NCBI GenBank assembly: GCA_023213395.1
Contig: CM041465.1
Span: 156,805,741-156,869,740, forward strand
DNA from: Cycas panzhihuaensis
Taxonomy: Eukaryota > Cycadophyta
Reading direction: 5' to 3'
Length of the DNA: 64,000 bases
Shown: positions 32,946 to 43,121 of the stretch, in pieces
How positions within the stretch are numbered: the stretch's first letter is position 1
How the letters are laid out: each line of letters opens with the position of its first letter
Notes under the pieces: generated by a model
Told to the model about the DNA's origin: nothing
The model's database searches: none
What the model saw: only the letters and a program-made list of their open reading frames with translations
Position numbers and translations under genes: made by a program

Positions 32946-34430
32946 TTCTCCAAGCTTAGTGTTGAATTGCCTCTTCTAATGTGTTTGGTTCAAGAGAATA
33001 GCTTAGTGCTTGTAGTTTCTTAGGCCTTGTTCTCTGTTCATATACCTCTCCTTTCGCTTCTTCAAGGGTCTTGAGATACCATTTTGGTATCATTTTAGAA
33101 CTTTGTTCTTACTCTGCCCTCAGCTCTTCTTCTTTTGCTATGATGGGATCATTCGTCTAATTGATGTTAGGTGACTCTACTTCAGCAATCTCACTTCTAG
33201 TACCAACACTTCCTGAGGTAATTTTTGATTCTTCATCTGACTGAACTGTGTTCAATTTTCTATCACTATTAGTTCTTATATCTATCTCCTAACACATTGT
33301 CTTTATGCCTTCATCGAATACCAAATCCCAACTTACATAGAGATTATTGGTTTTTGAATCAAGACAGTTATATGCTTTCGAGCAATTGCTATATCCAACC
33401 ATTATGCACTCTATGCTTTTGTTATCTAATTTAGTTCTTTTTCTATCTGGAATGCGTACATATGCTTTACAACCAAAGACCTTAAGATGACTTACATCTG
33501 GTTTATGTCTGGTCCATGCTTATTCAAGTGTTACTTTGTCCAAGGCTTGAGTTGGACTTCTATTAATTAGATAGACCGCAGATTTTGCTGCTTCTACCCA
33601 ATATCTTTTTGTGATTTGCCTATCATGTACCAAACATCGTGTCATTTCTAGAACAGTTATGTTCATTCTTTCTACCACACTATTTGATTGAGGTGTGTAG
33701 GGAGTTGTAACTCGCTTGCGAAGTCCATGTTATTTGCAAAACTGAAGAAACTCCTTGGACACATACTTTCCTCCTCCATCAGAATGAACACATTTGATTT
33801 TTTTTATTACTTTTTAGTTATACTTTTGCTTTGAATTCTTTAAAGTAATCAAGTACTTCTAATTTGTTAAATAGAAAATGCACCCATGTTTTTCTGGAGA
33901 AGTCATTAATGAAGGTTAGAAAGTATTGTGCTCCATTTATTGAGTTAGGTGTAATAGGACCACAAAGATCAATATGGACTAGATCCAATCTATCTTGCGC
34001 TTGCCATGTGTTTTTTGTGAAGGGGGTCCTGTGTTGTTTACCCATCATACAACCTTTGCATACAAATGAGTTAAAAGAGATATCTGGTAAACCATTCACC
34101 ATCCTTGAATTTTTTAATCTTTCTAACCTATCATGTGAAATGTGTCCATACTACAAATGCCATATTTCGTTAACATCATTACTTGCTACAGCAAGTGAAT
34201 TTACATCAGACATAGGTGTGGTAGGCCCTTTATCAAGCAGAATAGGAGTGGAGAGCAACTTGTAGAGTCAATTGCATTTTACCCCTTTAACTATTATAGT
34301 GCCATTCTTCTTCATATCTAAGATGTAACAATGACAATTTTCATCAAATATGGTTTTTAACTTCTTTTCACTTAATTGAGATACTGACAGAAGATTTTTT
34401 TTTTTTTCATACCAGGTACAAAAAGGACAT
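32946..34430 (-). pseudogene. Element H integrase and spacer, broken
   Basis: The core start (K-G-C-M-M-G-K-Q-H, then H-I-D-L-C-G-P-I-T-P-N-S) is open at 34102-33818. The second Asp motif and the catalytic-Glu region follow in other frames at ~33790-33660. A conserved downstream segment (Y-C-P... motif region, V-F-G-C-K-A-Y) is readable at ~33500-33400. An acidic/Ser-rich spacer (33310-32950) leads to RT. Confidence 0.7.
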
Positions 34431-34960
34431 CGCCTATCTATTGAATTTTTCCATCAATTTCTATAACTATCATCCCTATCCCCTTTATGTGAAGAGGAAA
34501 GTTGTCTCCTAGCTCCACAGATTTATTAAAATCATATGGTTTCAAAATTTCAAACCATTTCTTGACTCTGGTCATGTGGTTGGAAGCTCCTGAATCAACA
34601 TACCAGTCTTTAATTGCTTTACTATTGGCAGCTAAGGTAGCTATAAATGCAGTTTCAACTTCGTCCTCTGTCGAGTCTTGTTCTTTGCTAAAGTTCCCGG
34701 AGATCTGATTCCCTCTTTGAATTTCTGCTCGTCTCTGATAGCATTGATATGGATAATGACCAATTTGCCCACAGTGGTAATAGACATCAAAAGATCTACA
34801 ATTACTCGAGAAGTGACCAGCAGACTCTTGAATCACGTGGAGGGGTGGATCTTGCTCTTCCTCTTCCTTTAGACCAACGACTTTTGTCACCAGTCGGTGT
34901 CCTGCCATGTGCTCTAAAGTTATATTGACCTAGTCCCGATCTTCCTAAATTCAATTAGGT
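34431..34960 (-). pseudogene. Element H nucleocapsid and protease
   Basis: A 156-codon frame (34908-34438) has two CCHC-type zinc motifs, the second (Y-H-C-G-Q-I-G-H-Y-P-Y-Q-C) nearly intact. The protease core W-Y-V-D-S-G-A-S-N-H-M-T (~34610-34570) has an intact D-S-G-A-S. The frame stays open to the start of the pre-integrase region. A T13-14 run at 34396-34409 probably caused a later slip. Confidence 0.75.
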
Positions 34961-35581
34961 GACAAGTGCTTCTTCCATCTCTACATCTTCTTCATACCTC
35001 TGGTTTCTTTGCTTTTGACTTAACATGTAACCTGTAAGGGCATCAAGAGTCGTAGTGATTGTTGTCCTCCACCTGTTAACATGTTGACCATGTTGTCATA
35101 TGATTTTGTCAATTTATTAAGTACAAGATGCACCGGTTCAATATTAGTTATTTTGTCTCCTGTCGTGAGAAGAGCAATTTTGACATTGGTTAACTTTGCT
35201 ATAAAGTCTAAAGTCTAAGACTGATTGACCCTCTCTCATCCTAAGCTTGTACAATTCTTCCCTTAGGGTAATTATTCTAGCCTCATTTTTATGGCTGAAC
35301 ATTGAGGACACTATTTTCCAAATTTCAAAGGCATTTTCAATGCCATCGACATATGTCAGAAGAGGATATGAAATTGAAAGTTTATACACAACTACAACAT
35401 TATTGTTTTTTTCTTCCTAGTTCAACAAATCTACTATATCTAAGGGTTGTTTTCCTTCTCTAGTTGTGATCTTCCAAGCATGTTTGGCTCTCAAGAGTCC
35501 TCCAAATTTTATTTTCTAGAGACTAAAATTTGTTTCAATTAATTTATCTGCTTCGTGTAGGGTTACAGTAGAGGAGGCCAT
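34961..35581 (-). pseudogene. Element H gag, broken
   Basis: Start ATG at 35581 (M-A-S-S-T-V-T-L-H-E-A-D-K-L). A middle frame 35389-35144 carries F-E-I-W-K-I-V-S-S-M-F and L-R-E-E-L-Y-K-L-R-M. Same Gag type as D, G and I, with several frame changes. Confidence 0.7.
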
Positions 35582-35728
35582 GATTGGATTATTTATTGTA
35601 GAGAAAGAAGCTGAAAAAACTAGGTTTCAAGGCCATACAGCCATACAATGCACAAAAATGTACAAATTTTTACAGGTGTACAGAATTTGAAAAAAAGGTG
35701 CCAAAAATGAAGTACTCGATGAGAGGAT
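35582..35728 (-). other. Element H leader without a canonical PBS
   Basis: After the LTR (minus strand, ...TTTTTAACA) the sequence reads ATCCTCTCATCGAGTAC, not TGGTATCAGAGC. Further down it has tandem CATAC/GTATGG and TGTAC words like the other copia leaders. Confidence 0.5.
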
Positions 35729-35922
35729 TGTTAAAAATTAGAGAGAAATAGAAGATCATCAATGCTTTATTATGAGAGATCAACTCTATATATATACAAT
35801 GACATATTGTAACTGACATGTGTCTGAGTGACACATGGCGAACACTTGTCTTATGATACACAAAGAGGGGTTTTACATGACCCTTTTCTACACATTCCTA
35901 GATGAAACATTATACTCTTACA
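35729..35922 (-). repeat. Element H 5' LTR
   Basis: 194 bp. The minus strand starts TGTAAGAGTATAATGTTTC and ends TTTTTAACA. It resembles the D and I LTRs. Confidence 0.65.
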
Positions 35923-36111
35923 AGGATCTCAGATCTGCAATTATTTTTTCCAAAAACTGTTTGGTTTACTCAAAAATTGAGATAGAAACTCTAACTAGTG
36001 GCTAGTGCTTAAAGTGAAAATTACTCAAAACAAAAAATATGCTTTGAAACTGGCTTCCAATATGGTCTTAAAAGATCTGTATTGGAAAGATAATTGATTT
36101 GATATATGTGT
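35923..36111. other. Short unassigned spacer between H and I
   Basis: 189 bases of AT-rich DNA. It does not continue G's RNase H, and nothing is recognised. Confidence 0.4.
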
Positions 36112-36328
36112 TGTTAAAATGTAATGTTTTATCTAGATAAAGAGGGGTCATGTTGACTCACCCCTTAAAATGTAACTCCAAATAGGAGTTGTGACACTTG
36201 GTAGCCTCATGTAGGTCAGTTACATTTCTATTTGTAACGGTCATCTCAGTGATGTATATTTAAGAGGAATGAGACTCCATGTAATATCAAGTTCTGATCT
36301 TCATTCTGTCTAAATCAGTTTTCTATCA
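36112..36328 (+). repeat. Element I 5' LTR
   Basis: 217 bp, TGTTAAAATGTAATG... to ...TCTATCA. The left end matches the LTR start of D; the right end is fixed by the PBS. A TATATTTAAG motif near 36255 may act as the TATA box. Confidence 0.8.
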
Positions 36329-36340
36329 TGGTATCAGAGC
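36329..36340 (+). other. Element I primer-binding site
   Basis: TGGTATCAGAGC, the exact initiator Met-tRNA PBS, adjacent to the LTR. Confidence 0.92.
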
Positions 36341-37013
36341 AGGTTATCCTGCCTGCTTGAGAGAGGGTCCTTCGTGTGTAATAGAGTCTATTCTGAGAGA
36401 AACAAGGAAGGCTACAACACAGGAGACAAATTGAAAGTGAAGTGAAGGATCCAGCACATCCAGAAGTAGACCTGAGGACCATAGGAAGTACCGTATGGTC
36501 ACTGTACGGAACCGTACAATTGTACGGACCAGAAAATTCAAACATCTCAGATTGAGCTGAAATTTGGCCAGCAAGTAGATCTTGACCTCCTCTTCAACTT
36601 TTCCTTCTGGATCAAAGTCATTTGAAGAAGTTTTGACAGGGTTTTTGCCCCTTTATTAGCCGCGCGGGCTTGAAGGTATTTCAGTAAATTTCTCCCAAAA
36701 ATTTTGAAATTCCTGAGTCAAATCTGTTGTAAACTCAATGTCTAGGTATTACAAAAGTTTCGTGACAGACTTTGAGGAATTCTATAAAGTATTTTTTAAA
36801 TTACAAGCAAAAATGTGTTGTGCCTTAACTACGTTTTCCAGTCTTTCGGGTTGATTTTCTCCTCATCCATTAACTGTTTTGGAAAACTAATATCAAATCC
36901 GGGATCGTCGTCTCATAACCTCTCTTTTGAGGTACATATCGTACAAGTTCAATTCAAATGCGGAAATCCAGTACGATGTAATGCACTCTGCCTCTCGAGA
37001 TCTCGGTGTCAAA
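36341..37013 (+). other. Element I leader
   Basis: Non-coding apart from the palindromes at 36490-36535. The upstream short frames have no family match. Confidence 0.5.
36512..36527. promoter_or_regulatory. Perfect 16-bp palindrome in I leader
   Basis: CCGTACAATTGTACGG, in a context with further GTACGG/CCGTA words (36490-36535), between PBS and gag. It is the CpG-intact form of the D palindrome at 15793-15808. Dimer initiation of genomic RNA is one possible role; this is inference. Confidence 0.5.
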
Positions 37014-37950
37014 ATGGCTTTAGGTCTTTTCTCTCTGCCAGAATCAGAAAAATTGATTGATTCAAACTATCATGTTTGGAAAATTAAAGTAGAAACTGTC
37101 TTAAAAATAAAAAATGCTTGGAATATTACAATGATGACTGAGACTTGTCCAAATGACTCGAGATGCTAAGTCAGCCAAGCGGGAAGAAAGAAACAATATA
37201 GGTGTGCACATTTTGAAAATGTCAATTTCGACTCAATTCGATATATGTTGAAAAGCTGAATTTGTCCTCTGACATTTGGAAATGTCTTGAGAACCTGTAT
37301 GGATAGAAAAATAAAGCAAGAATAATTGCTCTCAAGGAAGAATTGTATAGACTGCATATGAAGGAAAATGAAAATGTAACAGATTTTATGCACAAGGTTG
37401 TTTCAATATGAAATAATTTATCAAGTGCAGGAGGTTTGATTTCCGAACAAGAGCTGGTAGAACTAATAACAGCCAAGCTCCCAAAGTCTTTCGATACAAC
37501 CATCAACACCATTACAAATCTTGAAAAATAAATAAAATAACTCTTGATGAATTGGCCGGGATTCTTTGTTGAGGCGAGAACAAAGGAATAAGAGATATGA
37601 AGACTCCTTAGAATTTGAAGATGCCTTTATGTCCAGATTGAACCTGGGCTCACACAGCAGAAACCAAACCCGTGGGATGAGCATAACACGACTTGAGGAC
37701 GAGGCGGTGGCAAGACTCTAGGGGCGTGGATGAGCGAGACCCAAGGATTTGTTTCAATTGCGGAAGGACCAGGCACATCTCCAGTGCATGTAGAATCTTT
37801 GACATATGTTACCATTACGAACAAGGTGGACATTACCCTTACCGGTGCCCTCGGTGAAGAAGTGAGATTGAGAAAGGGAAAAGAGGTGTTGGTGGGTAGA
37901 GGAAAGAGAAAGCAGATGAAGATGAAGAAGAGACAGCCTTCATTGTTGCC
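37014..37950 (+). pseudogene. Element I gag, broken
   Basis: ATG 37014 (M-A-L-G-L-F-S-L-P-E-S-E-K-L) starts a copia Gag with N-Y-H-V-W-K-I-K-V. The frame breaks near 37150 and at several later points. E-L-Y-R-L-H-M-K-E-N-E-N and the A-K-L-P-K-S-F-D-T-T motif are readable at ~37340-37510, and decayed zinc-knuckle residues (C-F-N-C-G-R) at ~37746-37765. Confidence 0.75.
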
Positions 37951-38640
37951 TTGGCTTCCAACCTCAAAGACAATGACACATGGGACGTTGATTCAGGAGC
38001 TTCAAGACACATGACTAGTCGTGAAGATTGGTTTGAGACATTGGAACCCTATAACCTTGATAGATCACTCGAATTGGGTGATAAATATGTTCTTGATATA
38101 AAAGTAATTGGAACCATTATTGTCAACTTGCAAGGAAATGTCAAAAAAATCGGAAACGTTTTATTGGTTCCTGATCTAAAAATGAACCTTTTTTCTATTT
38201 CCCAACTTAGTAAAAAGGGATTGAGAACCATCTTTGATGAAGATGGATACTGCTGTATTCTGGACATGAAAAAGAATGGTGAAACTGCTGCAAGAGGCAT
38301 GAGATGTAATGACTTATACAAACGTCTGTCGAATCCTGTACTTCCCGATCTGGAAGAAAAAGCTTGTACTATCGGCAAGTCTAGTAATAAAATTTGGCAT
38401 TTGAAGTATGGGCACCTTCCAATTGAGACATTGAAATTGATAAAAAATTCTGAAATGGTGAATGGATTACCTTGTATCTCTTCTGATAACTTTGTTTGTA
38501 AAAGCTATCAGTTTGGGAAACAACACCGACTCACTTTCAAGGAAAGCACCTGGAGAGCAGAATCAAGGTTGGAGCTAATTCATACAGACCTCTGTGGTCC
38601 CATCTCACCACTTACTATTAATGGATGCAGATATTTTTGA
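37951..38640 (+). pseudogene. Element I protease and integrase N-terminus
   Basis: A 229-codon open frame. The protease D-S-G-A-S (W-D-V-D-S-G-A-S-R-H-M-T) is at ~37985-38010, then the L-G-D-K-Y and V-P-D-L-K-M-N-L-F-S-I-S-Q-L segments. Pre-integrase W-H-L-K-Y-G-H is at ~38394, then zinc residues and H-T-D-L-C-G-P-I-S. A one-base slip near 38635 moves the rest into the next frame. All catalytic protease residues look intact. Confidence 0.82.
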
Positions 38641-39430
38641 CCTTCATTGACGACTTTACTCGAAAGGTATGGGTCTACTTTCTCCACAACAAATCAGAAG
38701 TTTTTGAAATATTTAAAGAGTTCAAAGCAGAAGCAGAAATGGAGGCAGAAGCAAAAATTAAATGCATTCGATCAGACAAAGGAGGTAAATATATATCAAA
38801 AGAGTTCCAGAACTACTGCAGAATTCATGGAATCCATGACAAAGTTACAACTCCATACACACCACAATCAAACGGCGTAGCAGAAAGAAAAAATAGAACC
38901 TTAATGGAAATGGCAAGAAGCATGGTCTATGAAAAAGGTGTACCAAAAAACTGCTGGGCAGAAGCAGTGAGTACAGCATGTTATCTCATAAATCAGTGTC
39001 CAACAAAGGCCATAAAATATATCACTCCAAAAGAAGCTTGGACAGGCAGAAAACCTGATGTAAGTTCACTCAAAGTTTTTGGGAGTCAAGCCTTTGTTCA
39101 TATACCAGATAAAAACGTCTAAATTAGATGCAAAAAGCATAGAATGTATTATGATAGGATACAGTAAAAATTCAAAGGCCTACAAATGCATAGATCCTAG
39201 AACCAACAAAATCTATGTGAGTAGAGATGTAGTTTTTAATGAAGGAGATAGTGAATCTGGACAAATCAGAATAATTGACGAAGGAGAGAAGATTGTTGAA
39301 CAGGAAATTACAGAGATCGATCAAGAAATTAAGACAGAACTTGTTCGAGGTAACAAGAGGAAGTTTCAATTTCTCTTCCTACATCCAACCAAAATCAAGC
39401 AGAGCGATAATAAATCAACCTACAGATGAA
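38625..39430 (+). pseudogene. Element I integrase core and C-terminus
   Basis: Frame 38625-39122: F-I-D-D-F-T-R-K-V-W-V-Y-F, the second Asp in R-S-D-K-G-G-K-Y at ~38770, the Glu in N-G-V-A-E-R-K-N-R-T at ~38872-38900, then V-F-G-S-Q-A-F-V-H-I-P. A slip at ~39120 leads into 39079-39429 with I-G-Y-S-x-N-S-K-A-Y and V-S-R-D-V-V-F-N-E. The D, D and E residues are all present. Confidence 0.8.
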
Positions 39431-39531
39431 GCTGTCAATCGTAAGAACTTGGTACTGAAGAGGCCACACAAAAACAAAAGAAGCTGCCCAGATGGTACAT
39501 TAAAACAATTGAGGAAGGACAAGGTATTGTA

Positions 39532-40512
39532 ATGGAACATAGAACAAGAAGTCAAAAGGCTAGAGCCTTGTTAACCAAGGTCAAACCTCAGACATTTCAA
39601 GAAGCCCAAGAAGAACAGGTATGGAAAACAGCCATGGATAATGAAATGGACTCAATCAAAAGAAATCAGACATGGGAATTGGTAGAATTACTAGTCAATA
39701 AATCTGCAATCAGTTGTAAATGGGTCTACAAGACTAAAGAAGGGCTAAATGGCAAAATAGAAAAATATAAGGCTAGATTGGTTGCAAAAGGATACACTCA
39801 AATAATCGGAGTAGACTTTGATGGAATTTTCTCTCCTGAGTGCCTTCTTGAATGGAGAACTGGAAGAAGAGGTCTACATGAAACAGCCTGAGGGATATGT
39901 TAAAGAAGGACAGGAGAATCTAGTGTGCAAACTAAAAAAGGCACTATATGGGCTGAAACAAGCTCCTCGAGCACAATGCCAAACTGGATCATTTTCTGGA
40001 AGAAAACAACTTTGAACGTTGTGATTTAGACCCCAGTCTGTACATAAGGAAAAAGGAGGGCAAAGTCACAATAATTGTTGTTTATGTTGATGATATGCTA
40101 GTCACTGGTAGTGATAACGAAGGCTCTTAAGACATAAAAGAACAACTTCAACAAAAGTTTGAGATGACAGACCTAGGTCTTTTGAATTACTACCTGGGTC
40201 TGGAGATGGGACAACAACATAATTGTATAACTCTATCCCAGAGTAAATACATCAAAAGTCTACTTATCAGATTCCAAATGGAAAGCGCAATCCTGCGCCA
40301 CACCCATGGAAACAAATTGTGAATTGATAGCGGATGAAATGGAAGAAGGAGCAAATATCACTCTGTCTGCACAAATGATCTAAGTCGATCTACCTGACAG
40401 CAACCAGGCCTGACATATCTTACTCAGTTGGACTTGTGTCCAGATATATGCAGAATCCAAAATTAAGACACTGGAAGGCCATAAAAAGAATTATGAGACA
40501 TCTTAAGGGTAC
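39532..40512 (+). pseudogene. Element I reverse transcriptase with internal deletion
   Basis: Opening W-K-T-A-M-D-N-E-M, then C-K-W-V-Y-K-T-K and R-L-V-A-K-G-Y-T-Q. At about 39837 homology jumps from D-F-D-G-I-F-S to [13 protein letters not shown] with a frame change. Roughly 28 residues are missing, including the motif-A Asp. Y-G-L-K-Q-A-P-R-A follows, then Y-V-D-D at 40083-40094 and R-P-D-I-S-Y-S-V-G-L-V. The end is cut by A. Confidence 0.82.
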
Positions 40513-41341
40513 TGTTGGGGTATAAAGTGATCCTATGACTGTGGGAAGACCAAAGGTAGGTCAGGTAACCTGAGATGTGCAGGCACGGACCGTATGGCGA
40601 TATGCACGAGGCAAAATGGCAAAGAAATCAGCATTCTGGGTACGTATGATAGGTGTGTACCTGGAACGGGTACGTATGACAGAGACGTACCAACGGCGGA
40701 GCGGAACCGAACGGAAGTGGTACGCACGACCCAAAGGGATCAGTGGAGGCTTGTGAAGCTGCCAGACGTATGTACGGACGTACGGATCTAAAGTCATTAG
40801 TTAAAGTGCCTAACTAAGTGATTAATGAATGGGTACATATGGTGAAGAATGCAGTTATGACATGATCATAACCCTTGACCAAAGGTACCAAGATGCATAC
40901 TTAAGGAGGTACGCATGAACCATCAGGTTAGGGTGAGAGCCGACTATCAAAGGTACGCAGAGGTGCAGAAGACAGCATGTATGACAGCCAGTTGGAGCAG
41001 CATTGAATGATAAGTACCATCTAGGGTATGCATGTGTAACAGAAGGAATGTATCTTTCTTTGGAATGCACAGAATGCATTCCGACCTACGTAATTAAACT
41101 GATTACTTAATAAAAGGAAGAGTTACGTGGAAAGCTGTGTATGATTGTGTTGTGATGATGAAATGCTGAGTATGTGTTGATTTACATCGCATGTACCATT
41201 GTGGTATAATTACATGAAATATCCGGGAATGTATGTGAATAACCATGTTGATGATTATCTTGAACTAGACTATAGCACTGTGTAACCTTGACAAGAGTGG
41301 GGGTATCTCATAAGTGTAATAAGATACCTCATAAGTCAACA
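40513..41341 (+). repeat. Element A 5' LTR
   Basis: 829 bp with TGTTGGGG start and AGTCAACA end. The left part (40590-40800) is rich in GTACG/CGTAC words with GTACGTATG repeated. The right part matches the T1 and F LTR ends. Confidence 0.82.
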
Positions 41342-41342
41342 T

Positions 41343-41358
41343 TGGTTCCGTTGCCTAC
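41343..41358 (+). other. Element A primer-binding site (Glu-tRNA type)
   Basis: TGGTTCCGTTGCC matches the complement of the 3' end of plant Glu-tRNA (acceptor strand CAACGGA, then A-CCA) for 13 bases, from my knowledge of the tRNA. It is one base after the LTR. Confidence 0.7.
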
Positions 41359-41480
41359 GTCCGTTGAGGAGGGACAGGGCCAGGTGTTTCAAAGAAAAGA
41401 ATGTGTAAAGGGGAGAGGACCACAGCTCTGGTCGTGATGGCAGGCTGTAACTAAGCCACCGGTAGCCAGGGGACCTTCCA

Positions 41481-42113
41481 ATGCCACCTAAGAGGCCTTC
41501 AAGGTCGGAGGAGCCCCAAAAGGATACTTCACCCAAGGAAAAGGAGACCAGCAGACAAAGGGCATTAAGATGGTCGAAGGAATCAAAACTCAGAAGGGTG
41601 AGGAGATTAAGTTCGCAGAACAATGAGACTAAGGGACAGTCCGTTGAAGGATCTGAGGCAAGTGGAGCCCAGACACCTCAAGAACAAGAAGAGGGAATCA
41701 ATGGCGAACGTATGGTATTGACACCAGCCCCAATCAGAGATGATTTGTTTAGCCCGGAAATTGAAAGGAAACCAAAAGTAGAAGAAAAGCAACAAGAAAC
41801 CTTAAAAGAGGGAAGTATACCTGTGGAGGACAGCCCGAAGGACCCAAGTGAAAAGAAGGCAGAGGAAGGTCCCTTGGCATATTGGGAGAATAAGCTCACG
41901 AGATAGCTTTTTGAAGATTCATTAGAAAAGGGATTTGATCAATCGTATATTACAGTGACACCATTGACTATACAAGTGCCAGGTATAGTGGAACCTATAC
42001 ACATCAAAACTCCATTTAAGAACCCGCTGTTTGGAAAGGATAATATAGCAGTAGGCACCCCAAGTACATCCCCGAAGGAGGGGAGAAAGGAAAAATCACC
42101 ACCAGGTGGGACA
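41481..42113 (+). pseudogene. Element A gag, N-terminal part (left of B1)
   Basis: ATG 41481 opens with M-P-P-K-R-P-S-R-S. A highly charged region (Lys, Arg, Glu, Ser) follows, then an acidic Pro/Glu-rich stretch. TAG at 41904-41906 ends the 141-codon frame, but homology with F goes on in the same frame to the B1 insertion. The frame is continuous with 52089 across the TSD, so this TAG and B1 are the only breaks in this part. Confidence 0.75.
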
Positions 42114-42633
42114 TGTGTGTAGTTGATTTTGTTATTAGAACTACTACAGTGCACTCACGATCTACGAGGTCACTCTGTGTCAGGCTGCCTCTTGGTACTC
42201 TGAGGCCTTTCTGTGCTCTGAGTGCCTCTGTTTGCTACATAAGGTGCGGAGGCGCTCGTAAGGTGCAGATCGCCACGCTGTGACTCTGAGGCGCTACTCG
42301 GTGCTATTCGGGCAGGGAATGGATCTGTCCAAGGCGTTAGGAGACCCATGACAGTTAGAAAAAGTAACTTATTCTCTGAAACAGTTATGTAACGTCCCTA
42401 AAAGGAGTATAAAAATGAAAACCGCAATATGCGGAATGTACTTCAGTTTTGCTTATATGTCCTTGTAATAGAGTTCTGCCACGTGTGGCAACCTTTACAT
42501 CTTGTTTGGTAGGCGTGCGGTTGTGAGAGGACCGAGACGAGGCCATGTTTAAGTAAAGAATTCTGGATGAATTTACCCCAACGTGTGTGTCTTTCTCTTT
42601 GCATTTTGTATGAGCATGATTGAGGCGCACACA
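42114..42633 (+). repeat. Element B1 5' LTR
   Basis: 520 bp. The right ~330 bp align closely with the 3' LTR. The U3 part (42140-42310) is reorganised and lacks the clean 21-bp array of the 3' LTR. Confidence 0.93.
42408..42415 (+). promoter_or_regulatory. Element B1 TATA box
   Basis: TATAAAAA after AACGTCCCTAAAAGGAG in the 5' LTR; the same block is present in the 3' LTR at 51855-51862. It is the likely core promoter. Confidence 0.6.
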
Positions 42634-42636
42634 TAT

Positions 42637-42653
42637 TGGTTCCATTGTCGGAT
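42637..42653 (+). other. Element B1 primer-binding site (Glu-tRNA type)
   Basis: TGGTTCCATTGTCGGAT, three bases after the LTR. Compared with A's site it shows G-to-A and C-to-T changes only. Confidence 0.65.
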
Positions 42654-42959
42654 TTCCTAACGGAAAAAGATGAAAAGGTAAAGACCTGAAGCCGCTCATG
42701 CCACCTAGGGTGAACTCGCTGATGAAGATAGAAACTCGGGATGAAAGAAGCCGACGCTAGGACGCGGAGAAGAGCCAGGAAGGCGCGCGAAGACCCAGAG
42801 AAATAATAGAAAAGAAATCGGTAAAAAAATGAAGTTGGAAGGCGGCGGGAGAAAGCGGACCCGGTCGTCTTGGTAGACTGTAATAAGGACGAGGAGCCCC
42901 AAGAAGACACGAGTTGGCTGAAGGAAGAAAGAAGCGAACAAATTTTTGACGAAAATCAA

Positions 42960-43049
42960 GCAGAAGACAAAACCGCAGAAGAAAAAACTGCAGAAAACAA
43001 AGCTGCAGAAGATAAAGGCGCGGAAGTTAACGACGCAGAAAAGGAAGAC
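42960..43049 (+). repeat. 15-bp coding minisatellite in B1 gag
   Basis: Six 15-bp units starting GCAGAA (one GCGGAA), each coding Ala-Glu plus three mostly charged residues (A-E-D-K-T type). Confidence 0.8.
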
Positions 43050-43121
43050 CTGTAAAATCGTCAGGATAATCAGGTATGGGATAATGTAGACATATTTCAA
43101 AATTTTAAGCAAAAGCAAATG

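Larger units (their letters stand above)
31241..35922 (-). mobile_element. Element H: Ty1/copia, degenerate
   Basis: The minus strand gives 5' LTR (35922-35729), leader, gag, nucleocapsid-protease, integrase, RT, RNase H, polypurine tract and a diverged 3' LTR (31452-31241). Same short-LTR group as D and I. The LTRs differ much more than those of E or B, and no TSD was found. Notably, no Met-tRNA-like PBS is visible next to the 5' LTR. Confidence 0.8.
36112..40512 (+). mobile_element. Element I: Ty1/copia interrupted by element A
   Basis: 5' LTR, canonical Met-tRNA PBS, leader, gag, protease, integrase and RT are in order on the plus strand. RT/RNase H homology (R-I-M-R-H-L-K-G-T-V) runs into the TGTTGGGG start of A's LTR at 40513, so A inserted into I. 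The remainder of I should lie beyond A, outside the window. Frames are better kept than in D or H. Confidence 0.88.

Noticed and set aside
31241-35922. H as a clean insertion into G
   Set aside because: The flanks do not form a duplication (AGATG versus AGGAT), and G's RNase H does not resume right of H, so truncation or a more complex event is as likely.
42637-42653. Asp-tRNA PBS for B
   Set aside because: The Asp-tRNA complement (TGGCGCCGTTGCC...) needs two more changes than the Glu-tRNA complement.
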